Shown in pieces: positions 1-9,236 of a DNA stretch of 64,000 nucleotides. The position numbers were made by a program, and so were the translations under genes. Each line of letters opens with the position of its first letter. The first letter of the stretch is position 1. Source of the DNA: Pomphorhynchus laevis (Eukaryota > Acanthocephala > Palaeacanthocephala > Echinorhynchida > Pomphorhynchidae); the NCBI GenBank assembly GCA_012934845.2, contig WNNJ02000823.1, positions 124,001 through 188,000 on the forward strand, read 5' to 3'. Below the pieces are notes generated by a model. The model did not search any database, had not been told where the DNA came from, and saw only the letters and a program-made list of their open reading frames with translations.

Positions 1-10
1 TAGTTATTTC

Positions 11-150
11 AGAGGAAATACATCATTAGCATGTATTTGTCCCCGCTGCTATGTTGGGTAGAGGAGTTAGGGGCCGAAACCTGATAGCATAGCAGTTCCT
101 ATTAATGACCTCTAATTCTTATTCTGATACAACGTCTGTTGTATCAGAAT
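11..150 (+). repeat. structured dispersed repeat, copy 1
   Basis: First of at least three related copies (others near 59755-59880 and 57890-57920; a 3' remnant near 62931). It contains an 8-bp hairpin (16-23 with 31-38), an 8-bp long-range pairing CTGCTATG/CATAGCAG (46-53 with 88-95), a CCCC/GGGG pairing (41-44 with 70-73) whose second strand lies inside the loop of the first, and a perfect 13-bp hairpin at 121-133/138-150. No protein coding is visible. The family identity is unknown to me; a SINE or MITE-like element is possible. Confidence 0.6.
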
Positions 151-3100
151 CTGATTTAATTGTTGTGGAAGTCCACAATAAGTCAAATCTGATCTGACCT
201 ATTTGTTTAAGTTGATTGTTGATTTAATTGTTGTTTTAATTATGTTACTATAATTGAAAATTTTCATTTATTTATTGTATAAATGTATTGGTGATCTTAT
301 ATAATTGTTTTATTTAAGATTCATTGTTTTTAGTTTTATGTTATTCTATTAAATTACTAAGGAACACATCTATTCGTTTGATTCGCTTGCAATTTAAAAT
401 GTACAATTGACACTTTTGGTCTGCTGGGCCAAGTAATGCAAAAGTAAAAATACTTTGTACAATTTTATACTGCTGATGACAGTTGACTATCGAAAATTAA
501 TAACATTTATTAATTAACATTATTAGAACACCATCGAGACAACCTGCAGCCGCATCATTTATGGCCTGCTAAATAATCCGTTGCGACGCAAAATGGTCGA
601 TAGTTTTAGATATTGAATACTTCGATTTTTGCAATACGAGCTTCTCCCTATTTCTGTAGCCTAATTGTAATTCTGGAAAGGATTTATTGATAAAAATTAT
701 AAAAATTATAATTTACATATGATATTATAATATCATATGCAATCGTATTTGAATATAATATTATTCTAATATTAATATATTATATATTTAATGTATTATT
801 AATATTAAGAACGTAATATTAGTATAGTATTACGTATGCAATCGTATTTGAAATAAACATTTGATTTTAAACTTTAGTTATAATCGCATTTGAATTGTTT
901 AATTGTATGTTTTAAACTCTTATTGTTTAGATAATGATTAATATCATAATCAAAGAGGCAAGATTTCAGTGCGAGCTCTTATATGCACTGCGCGCTATTC
1001 ACCAATACATCCAAACGGCATGGGTACCATCCCCGAGCTATTAATTACTTTACATCTCGGAACAATCATCCTTGATAAATATATTTATAAAATGACGTCA
1101 TTTATAATTCTGATCGTCAGTGATATCAACAAAATGAACATCAATCACCTGTTTAAGATATTGGTATTTAATACTATCAAAAATCAAGCTGTGAACATAA
1201 TTTTTAAACTACATTTTTGTTTCTAATTCGTCATTGGGGAATTCTAAAATTTGTCATCACTTAAAATACCTCGTCAGTATATTTGTTACCAATCGCAATT
1301 GGATTATGTTTCAATATACAGCGTTGACTTTCATATGTTTCTTCTGTCTTTTTATATTTTTTGCGTTTTACGAAGATCTTTATGGTTATTGTGCCTTATA
1401 AAATTGTTGACTATAAAATTGTATTCAATATAAAATGTTTTATTTGTTTTCTCTTGTGAAATGGTAAACTACACTGGAATCTTAATAAACGTATTTTGTC
1501 TGTTGACTTCAGATCTTTCGAATTTTATCTTAAGTTTTACTTAATATCTTTATTAGATACTTTTTTAAATTTATACAGAAATTTTTTAGGTTTAATTTGG
1601 AAGCTACTATGTGCATAGTAGCTTGTGGTACTAAGTGCATAGTAATAAGTTACTATGCACTTGTTTAATTTGGTTATGGAAGCTCTAACGTTTCCATTAT
1701 TTCAACTATTAGAAAATTATTTTAATTTTTGTCTACTCAAATTATTATAAATAATGAAATTATCTTTACAATTTCTGCTAAAATTAAAATTTTATGTTTA
1801 ATTTTTAAATTCAAAATAATATTTTCAATTCGCTTTAATTTATTTCATCTTTCAATATAAAATGTTTTTAAATAAAATACGAGACACTAAAGAGTGAGAA
1901 GTTATCAAAATGGAAAAGATTTTAGATATATAAATTTAAGTACGGATTAAGCTATTGATAGCATATTTTACATAAAAGTCACTAATTTATCAATTTTAAT
2001 CGCAATATTAAATTAAAAATTGACTTATTAATTAATCTAATCTAATTTAATCTAACAGATTAAATCTAATCTGTTAAATTTTAATTAACAGATTAGATTT
2101 AATTACTATTAATTAAAATTAATTAAATTATAAATCTAATTAAATTTTAATTAAATCTAATTAAAGAAAAATTAAATAAAATTAATTTCTTTTAATTTTT
2201 ATTTTAAAATTAAAATAAACTGTTTGTCGGATTAAACTTTTGGGATTCATTACTTTATATTTTACTAGCTGAAACACAAGTTATCTGATAGCTCTGAGTA
2301 TCCAGATAAAGACTGGATACTTATTTTAAAAGCTAATTTGATTAAAATAATAAAAAATATTTATTGAATATAATTAAATATAGCCATAATAATTTAAATC
2401 TAAATATAGTTGAATTCAGTATATTCGTCTCTGATCATAATTAAATCATTGGTTTTTATGTAACTCTAATCTCTCTTCAGTTCTAATAGAAAACAAAATT
2501 TAAAAACTAAAAAATTAAAACCAAAATAATAATTTAATATTAAAATATAAACTGTGTTTCCGTAACTCTCTTTTCAAGTTAGAAAAATGTGATTTTTCAA
2601 GTTGGATATTAATAACTAATAAATTATTAATTATTTTTGTTTATAGTTGAACATTAATTAATAATTAAATTAGTAAAAACCTTGCAGAATAAACCATTCA
2701 ACTGAAGATAGCATATCTTATCTTCACATCTTTTTGCATAACATTAGTAGTTGAACATTATGTTATCTTCATGCATTAGTCAATACGTTGTGAATTGAAA
2801 ATCATCAAACTTTTACTTCTATTTCACTTTTAAAATTGAAAAATACATCAAACTTGCTTGAAAGTTAGCATAAAAATAATAGTCTTATCAATGTCTTGCT
2901 TAGTCTTCAGAGTAAGCGGCAACCAAAACAGAGAATTGTCCATCCATAATTTTATATGCCGGAAGTTGGTGTCCTCATTAGAGCTGTCGAGAAATGAACC
3001 AATCGCAACAGTTTATCAACCACCGTTGGCAATCATTAACATATCGTTCGGGTATTACTTTTATTTTGGAATCCTTGATGCATACCCAAGTTCGTAATGC

Positions 3101-3419
3101 ATCGTATTTTTTCGAAGAAACCATTTAGGTTTGATGATGGGTTCAAGAAGATCCCTAAATCGACTAAACATCTTTTTAAAATACTGGCACATGTTTATTG
3201 GGTTTAACAAATTAAAATGCAATCCTGTATTAAATTTATGTTTAAAACATTTTAAAAATAAAACTAAATAAGAAATAATTATATAAGATTTTATATAATT
3301 TAATTCTAGAATAGAATTTAAATGATTTAATCCTAGAATAGGTAACATTTACTGGTTGAATCCCTATAAAATCGTTTCATTTACTGCAAATATCGGGCAT
3401 AATTGTGTCCTTACAAATG
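151..3419. other. AT-rich intergenic DNA, no gene recognised
   Basis: I see no supported gene here. The stretch is AT-rich and includes low-complexity AATT runs near 2030-2220. It also contains perfect palindromes: a 24-bp one at 716-739 without loop, and two neighbouring hairpins at 1601-1624 (11-bp arms) and 1633-1662 (13-bp arms). Short open frames near 969-1226 and 2858-3097 lack recognisable domains. A ~36-bp segment at 2748-2783 recurs imperfectly near 7236-7271, on the other side of the virus-like gene. Confidence 0.5.
1601..1662. repeat. paired perfect hairpins
   Basis: Two adjacent inverted repeats sharing the core GTGCATAGTA: 1601-1611/1614-1624 with a 2-nt spacer, and 1633-1645/1650-1662 with a 4-nt loop. 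Both are perfect. No coding function is visible. Confidence 0.7.
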
Positions 3420-3676
3420 CCTAAACAAACAGAAAGAACTTGCTTAGAGAAAGGTGCCTCAAAGCCTTAACCAAGTCAACATAAATGCAATGCAACAAAA
3501 GAAATAACTCCTTCGCATAATCGTCTGCATAAATTTTGTACTACATGGTTTTCCGTACGAATAACTGCTCCAAGCTCACGTGATTTTGCTTTAATCAAAT
3601 TCACTAAGAATCTGTTGTACTCTTTTTGAGTTATGCCACAGGAATTGCGTAGCTCGAGAGTGTAAGCAGCAGACAT
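3420..3676 (-). pseudogene. non-LTR reverse transcriptase fragment
   Basis: Minus-strand open frame of 66 codons (3476-3676). Shifting frame near its end reads on into CIYVDLVKA, which matches RT motif A (usually VDLxKAFD). The preceding KEYNRFLVNLI and LCRRLCEG segments resemble the part of LINE RTs that precedes motif A. No other RT motifs follow, so this is a short, frameshifted relic just downstream of the virus-like gene. An alternative is a chance resemblance; the motif A match is the main support. Confidence 0.5.
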
Positions 3677-3839
3677 ATATATAGAAGGTCAAAATCAAAT
3701 TAATAAATATCAACCAATCTATACTAAATTTGTGCCATAATTAGGAATTAATCACTTATTAATAATGTTTAAATATATATAAGAGAAAGTAGACATTAAC
3801 TTGATTTTGTTAAATAAGAACAATAATTGTGTGAACATA

Positions 3840-3902
3840 TAATTAATACATTGTTTTTGATAATTAATACATTGTTTTTAATAATTAATACATTATTTTT
3901 TA
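3840..3902. repeat. three 21-bp tandem units at the capsid ORF stop
   Basis: Three consecutive 21-bp units, each beginning TAATTAATACATT, at 3840-3860, 3861-3881 and 3882-3902. The last unit overlaps the minus-strand stop codon of the virus-like ORF (3893-3895), so the C-terminal end of that ORF is formed by repeat DNA. Confidence 0.75.
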
Positions 3903-6253
3903 CGTTTATTTCTATTTTTAAATTCATAAAACTCTTTATCCATAGACATCATCCCTTTTTTGGATGGAAGTTGGAGATTTAGAGTTCCCGACGGATTTAC
4001 ACCAGCAGTTAGATATCTCAATGTAAACGAAGCAAAAAGACACTCAACACAGGGTGGCAGATCCCTCTTTTGCCATCTCAGTCCAATTCCAGCCATATTA
4101 AACCAGTCGAAGTGCCAAATGGTACCAACAGTAAATAGGCGCGCATCTGCATTGTAAATCATTGCCGGTGTATATTCTATATCGTTCAGTACATCTTCAT
4201 AATGGCTAGTAGGCCCCATTATATAAATTTCGGCATTTTCCCAACGCCGAACCGAACAATGCTGAGAAACAGCATTCAAGACCGCAGTTGCATAACCAGT
4301 AGAGAGAAACCACTGTCTAGATTTGACTGCACTAACCAAAATATGATCTCCATGCGTTATATCAATAAAAGTCTTACGTATAGAAGTCGTTGAGACCATC
4401 TCGTATCCAGCTGTAAAGGTAACAGGAGAACGCAAATACCCCCAAATCGAAGGATAAACTTTGAAAATATATAGGACAGCAGCTGGCGGAACAGGATAAG
4501 GTATAGATCTAGACCAGCCTCCTACCCAAGCAGAGTGGTCATCAAGCGGAGCCACTCGATTGGTCATGCTTCCATTCCAAGATACTAGACCAAAACTGAT
4601 AGCTGGCAAGTTCTCATAACAAATATCGTCCAATAAAAGGGCGGTAAGAGTCATAAAATTGCAGCAATCGGCGTTTATTCCCACTATTAAACGTCTGTGC
4701 AAAAAGTTAATGGCAGTACCTAAATCTGTATCACCCGTGCCGTTGTAATAATGCTGCAAAACTGAGCTGGAAATAGACCATCGGTGTAAAACGGTGGATG
4801 CACACACACTGATAGTGCAACAGGTTACTAAAAGCATTCGCACCTGGTCTTCTGCCTTATTGCCAATAAAGGAAGCTAAATCATTGTCATATGGGGCGTT
4901 CGTATTAGAATTGGCTAAACCAAACCATGATACCAGTGGATTCCGAAAGCTAGGCATAATCCATGTAGAGCGGCGGTGTTGTAAAAATCCATCTATATAA
5001 GCTCTATGATCTCCCCTGCCTCGAAAACGGAAAGCAGTTGCGCTAGCACGGATCAAACCCGCGTAGCAATCAGCTCCGTCATAAAGTATTCGAGACAACC
5101 TGATTATAGTTAATGCTATTTCCAAAGCCGTAGGTACGTCGGCCGGATACTCAGGGGCGGATCCCCTGCCGAGTGCTAAAATAGGAATTACGGGGGTATG
5201 TAGTTCATCTAATAGAATTACTGAGGCCGAGTCAGCGTTGGTGGCTAGTCGTGGAAGCCCGTTCGCAATTAATCTCAAAACAGCTAGTTCTGAGACAGTA
5301 AAATCGTCAGCCAGGATCACCAGACGTTGAGCAGCAACAGCCTCAGTAATACGACTGGACACGCCTTGTATATTGTCTTCAACACTAATGTCAACCCACT
5401 GCATATGGTCATTTGCAATGGCAACAGCAATAGGCAACTGGTCGGTCGTTAGGAAAAATAGTCTATGAATATATAATATCCACCCAACAGCGTAGAAGGA
5501 TACATTATTGCTGGCAGTGCTTCCCATTGTGATGATCGGTACTAGACTCTGCGATAAGCGCCATGTAATCCCCAAAGTTGTTAGAAGATCACTAGACACC
5601 AACGAGTTTTCCACCATTTGTTCCCTATAGTACCTTGAGAAACAATCGGCCAAACTGCTCCCAGGGTTACGAGATCCACGGAACTCCACGATGTAGTTCC
5701 CAACTGCTGAGCTTCTCTCTCTACTGATGTACGCTATTAAGTGCTCATTAACTGGGTTCATTGATGTGTAATATAAATAAGTCATATCGATGTTATTATC
5801 GTCGTTCAATTCGAAGCTAAGAGAGGCTTCATTAATTCGCAGAGATAAATTAGCAAACCAAGGGGACGGTGAAATCTCATGAAATTCGCATTTCCAGTTA
5901 ATGGCACATGCTCCCGTAATTGAATTCTTTTCTAAATGGATATAGTTTCCCTCGGCCTTCTTCTGTGCTATAATTTCCTTCAATTGTGCGTTGTTAAGGT
6001 TAGGCCCACCATAATTTTCTTCATCAAAATCAGACGAACTTTGATCACCGGAACTTTTCTTCGGTTGATTATTTTCTCCTTTAGGCAATTTGGCGGCCGG
6101 GCTGGAAATTGAGCTTTTAGTTTGGGTGACTTTTGGTGTCTCCGAACCGCTAGTTTCTACGTCCGAAGCGTTCTGACTTTCTGGTCTCTGATCTAGATTG
6201 GTGTCAGCTTCCTCACTTCTAGCAATCGAAGAAGCACGAGATCTTGTAATCAT
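3893..6253 (-). CDS. endogenous virus-like capsid protein (totivirus-like, tentative)
   Basis: Uninterrupted 786-codon ORF starting ATG at 6253. The first ~85 residues are Ser/Thr/Asn-rich and charged, probably disordered. The remainder is a long, Trp-, Ile- and Leu-rich, mostly globular protein without kinase, polymerase or transmembrane signatures, ending in a basic tail KNRNKRKK. The size and composition fit the coat protein of unsegmented dsRNA viruses (Totiviridae and relatives), which often occur as endogenous copies in invertebrates; this is recognition by general character, not by a diagnostic motif. No polymerase ORF follows: downstream are tandem repeats and an RT relic. Intactness, while nearly all neighbours are broken, suggests recent integration or selection. 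It could instead be a lineage-specific host protein. Confidence 0.45.
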   Translation of the reverse strand: MITRSRASSIARSEEADTNLDQRPESQNASDVETSGSETPKVTQTKSSISSPAAKLPKGENNQPKKSSGDQSSSDFDEENYGGPNLNNAQLKEIIAQKKAEGNYIHLEKNSITGACAINWKCEFHEISPSPWFANLSLRINEASLSFELNDDNNIDMTYLYYTSMNPVNEHLIAYISRERSSAVGNYIVEFRGSRNPGSSLADCFSRYYREQMVENSLVSSDLLTTLGITWRLSQSLVPIITMGSTASNNVSFYAVGWILYIHRLFFLTTDQLPIAVAIANDHMQWVDISVEDNIQGVSSRITEAVAAQRLVILADDFTVSELAVLRLIANGLPRLATNADSASVILLDELHTPVIPILALGRGSAPEYPADVPTALEIALTIIRLSRILYDGADCYAGLIRASATAFRFRGRGDHRAYIDGFLQHRRSTWIMPSFRNPLVSWFGLANSNTNAPYDNDLASFIGNKAEDQVRMLLVTCCTISVCASTVLHRWSISSSVLQHYYNGTGDTDLGTAINFLHRRLIVGINADCCNFMTLTALLLDDICYENLPAISFGLVSWNGSMTNRVAPLDDHSAWVGGWSRSIPYPVPPAAVLYIFKVYPSIWGYLRSPVTFTAGYEMVSTTSIRKTFIDITHGDHILVSAVKSRQWFLSTGYATAVLNAVSQHCSVRRWENAEIYIMGPTSHYEDVLNDIEYTPAMIYNADARLFTVGTIWHFDWFNMAGIGLRWQKRDLPPCVECLFASFTLRYLTAGVNPSGTLNLQLPSKKGMMSMDKEFYEFKNRNKRKK

Positions 6254-6339
6254 CCTCTCACCCTCAAGAGGACTAAAACTGACCTTATTACGGCCGCACG
6301 ATCCCCTAAAAGCTCTTTAGGTAAGTCACGTTTACTCAT
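6250..6339 (-). CDS. 29-codon upstream ORF overlapping the capsid start by ATGA
   Basis: A short ORF begins ATG at 6339, runs 29 codons and ends TGA at 6250-6252, so its stop overlaps the capsid-like ATG as ATGA. The peptide is basic and Leu/Val/Arg-rich (starts MSKRDLPKELL). The sequence TTTCAG at 6353-6358 (minus strand) immediately upstream looks like a splice acceptor. In victoriviruses an AUGA overlap couples termination to reinitiation between capsid and polymerase; here a small leader ORF is joined to the capsid-like ORF. Whether it is translated is unknown. Confidence 0.4.
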   Translation of the reverse strand: MSKRDLPKELLGDRAAVIRSVLVLLRVRG

Positions 6340-6451
6340 TGTATTTTTTAATCTGAAATGTAAATAGAGTGTTTGTAAAAATAATAAAGCAAACAAAAAT
6401 TCAAAAAATATTACATTTTTAAGAATAAGAAAAAAACAGAAGTAATGGTAT

Positions 6452-6502
6452 ATTTCCCCTAGGTGGTATACTAATTTCCCTAGTATACCACTTAGGGGAA
6501 AT
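6452..6502. repeat. 22-bp-arm hairpin
   Basis: Inverted repeat with arms 6452-6473 and 6481-6502, one mismatch, and a 7-nt loop. It lies about 200 bp upstream of the capsid-like ATG. It may be a small foldback element, or a cruciform or RNA hairpin if transcribed. Confidence 0.75.
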
Positions 6503-7380
6503 CATGGTATTTTTCTTACTCGGGTTTAAGGGTATCAGTACTACTGAAAATAATGGCATTGACATCTCTCTTTTACAAGAGACTACAATCGATAAATCAG
6601 GGTCTGCATATACACTTTACAGCATACACATATTCCTCTTTTTATCCAAACAACATATAGGTAAATATAATATGTTACCTATAATTAATATGTTACCTAT
6701 TTGACAAGATTGCAGTTTATTTTGCCAGTTATTAAATATCTTGCTGATATTTAAGTCTTTAACCCGTTTCTTTTGATAGATATCGGTCGTTTTCTATCTT
6801 ATTATTTGAGTTCAACGGTGTTTTTCTGTCAGGAACGATATAATCAAATTAAAACAATTTATAGATCTACAAAAAAAGAAGAATATCATCAATAATGGGG
6901 TGATGTTTTTACTTAGCTGCACATCATCTTTTAAAATTGTAAATTAACGATCGTAATGCAAATAATATTTTAAAAATCAAAGATTTATTTAACATTTCAA
7001 ATAGGGAAATTAGCATTTTCGATAGCATTTGCTATAGGAAATGTTCTGTTAATAGCCAAATTCCGAACAACAAACGTCAATACTTTGTGAATGATGATTA
7101 CACAAGATCTTCTTAAATGCATTTAAATGTCTTTTTACACACGATTTGACCTATATAGAGATCATCTATCTAACGAATAAGGTCGTAATGATGAACGAAA
7201 TACTTTTATCTTATATGAATAAGTTTCTAAGTATATAGTTGAACATTAGGTTATATTCATGCATTAGCTAAATAGAAACATTATTTTACATAACCAGATT
7301 TTTTGATACTTCTTTACTCATCTTAAGCCGATTGTAATCAGTGATTTTAAATAGGTGATGATAATGATCCATTATTGATA
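6503..7380. other. intergenic, nothing recognised
   Basis: AT-rich sequence with only short open frames lacking domains. The segment near 7236-7271 is an imperfect repeat of 2748-2783. Confidence 0.5.
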
Positions 7381-7545
7381 AATAATTATTAAAGCCGGAT
7401 CAAAGGAAATACGTAATTATTTTTGATATTTCGCTAACCACTGTTAGAATCTCCAGAAAATTGAATTTTCTGAAGATGCTAACAGTAGTTAGCGAAATAT
7501 CAAAAATAATTACGTCTTTCCTTTGATCCAGCTCCAATAATTATT
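7381..7545. mobile_element. 165-bp near-perfect palindrome (foldback/MITE-like)
   Basis: The whole segment is one inverted repeat centred on G7463, with 82-bp arms and only a few mismatches. The ends read AATAATTATT in both directions. A 12-bp direct repeat GTAATCAGTGAT occurs outside it at 7334-7345 and 7548-7559. A related, more decayed sequence with the same GATGCTAACAG core lies at about 24370-24465, so this is a dispersed family. Confidence 0.75.
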
Positions 7546-7679
7546 TAGTAATCAGTGATATTCAAAATTCCTAAGAAATCTATTTTCCATTTACAGTATG
7601 ATTTTGTTATATAAACAATATATTTAAACAATTTATAGATGAACAATTTATATATTTAAACAATTTATAGATGTAAACG

Positions 7680-7770
7680 ATATATTTAAACAATTTATCT
7701 GTCAAGCAGATAAATTGTTTAAATGGGGTCGGATTTGACGTTTGAAGCACAGCAGGGAAGTTGATTGGTG
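7680..7770 (-). pseudogene. 3' fragment of LINE family A
   Basis: Minus-strand sequence encoding a Phe-Lys-containing C-terminal tail (INFPAVLQTSNPTPFKQF). It matches, base for base over most of its length, the end of the intact LINE ORF at 33040-33110. Only the C-terminal part is present. Confidence 0.7.
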
Positions 7771-8190
7771 TATACTCAAACATTCCTGATATTGTAAAGC
7801 GTGCCATTGTAGTCCCGATACCCGAGAAGAATCAACATGTTAGTTCGTCACACTTTCGCCCTACTAGATACGCAAGGCTTGCCCGACTAAATACGCAAGC
7901 CTTACTCGCGTATTTACAAAAATTCTCGAATAACTAGTTTCGAAGCAGATTCTACTTCATCTTAAGAGAAAAAAGTATTCTCTCGGACACATAACACGGA
8001 TTTATGCCGGGCCGTTCTAGTTTAAGCAATTTAATAACAGCTCGTGAAATATGGACGGATGCCTTGAGTTCTGGCTTTGTTATCGACGCTGTCTTTTTGG
8101 ACTGTTCTAAGGCCTTAAAAAGCCTGTCAAAAGCCTGTTGCTATGGAAAGTCTAGCAACACTGGCCATTATGACATGCGCAAATTTATAT
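7771..8190 (+). pseudogene. non-LTR RT fragment
   Basis: Plus-strand relic in changing frames. The first part reads IVKRAIVVPIPEKN followed by SHFRPTR, the typical segment before RT motif A in LINEs. The second part (8004-8190) reads PGRSSLSNLITAREIW and VIDAVFLDCSKAL, which is RT motif A. The catalytic YxDD region is missing. Confidence 0.65.
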
Positions 8191-9236
8191 AAAGTCAGAC
8201 AATGATCACTATGTGACATTTTAAGTATGGATACGCAATGCGATGGGTAGCTATCTGCGGAATGAACTAACTATTACATCGCTATAAATCTAGATAAAGA
8301 ATTCTTTTTGCTGTGGATAATAATTTTAAGCTAGCTAATCGATCATCACACGAAAATGCATAATTAAAGCGTAATATTATGCTCTGCGTAGTATCGACTA
8401 AATCGACGGATTTAGCCTTGCAAAAGTGTTTTTTTATAACGCTCTAAATGCTTTAGCATATGTTCAGAATTTGAGCCAGTTTTCAATGGCCTGTTCAAAT
8501 TGATTCCAAAATCTTTATTTCAATTAGCTACAAATAAATATCTTACTTAAATCTGAAGTAAGATAAATTTTCCCAAATCTTTATATTCTGTGACTATTAA
8601 GTCTTATAAATAATTAAATAATAAAGAAAATAATTAAAAATAAAGTAATAACCTTGAAATTATAATTATCTAAATTATCTATCAACTTTCTTCGAAAATT
8701 TGATTCTTGAAATTACACTTTTGAGGTTATAAAAAACTTGCAGATCTGATCAAAACCTTGATCGATCCGTATATATCAGCTTCAAATTCTAGCGACGGAC
8801 CGAATGATAATGCTCCGAACGCCGATTGTTTTCCAGTGTGGTTTAATCTAAATATTTTTGTTTCGATAACCTAGCACTTTTACAACTGACAAAATTGCAG
8901 CAAAATTTCTTAAGAATGAAATTCTGATTTTATTTCGATGATAATTATCATTCCAAAGGACAAAGTCTAAAAGTACAAATGACATTTTAACCATATGTTT
9001 TCCAATTAATCAGATCAGATAACTGAGTCCACGTATTTTTATATCAAATTCGATTTCATAATTTAGTAGTTAATTATTTTTTCCATAACCTAAACTTCTA
9101 TGAATGTTTAGCGATTAGATATTTGTGTATTCTTAGCTATATTTTGTGTACAATTATTTTTGCTATTGTGTAATTTCAAAAATAAAAAAATATGAGACGA
9201 GCAATTTTTACAAACAGGGACAAAATGAAGTTTAGC
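8191..9236. other. intergenic, 3' side of RPB5
   Basis: No gene recognised. It separates the RT relic from the RPB5 stop codon. The RPB5 3' UTR and poly(A) site must lie in the upper part, but I see no canonical AATAAA on the minus strand close to the stop. Confidence 0.45.

Noticed and set aside
969-1433. Short open frames that could be small genes
   Set aside because: No domain, no convincing start context and AT-rich composition. They do not differ from background.
3061-3348. 95-codon minus-strand frame
   Set aside because: Isolated, low complexity in its first half, and no recognisable motif.
3476-3676. A viral polymerase following the capsid-like ORF
   Set aside because: The only motif seen, IYVDLVKA, fits LINE RT motif A better than a dsRNA-virus polymerase, and no GDD motif is present.
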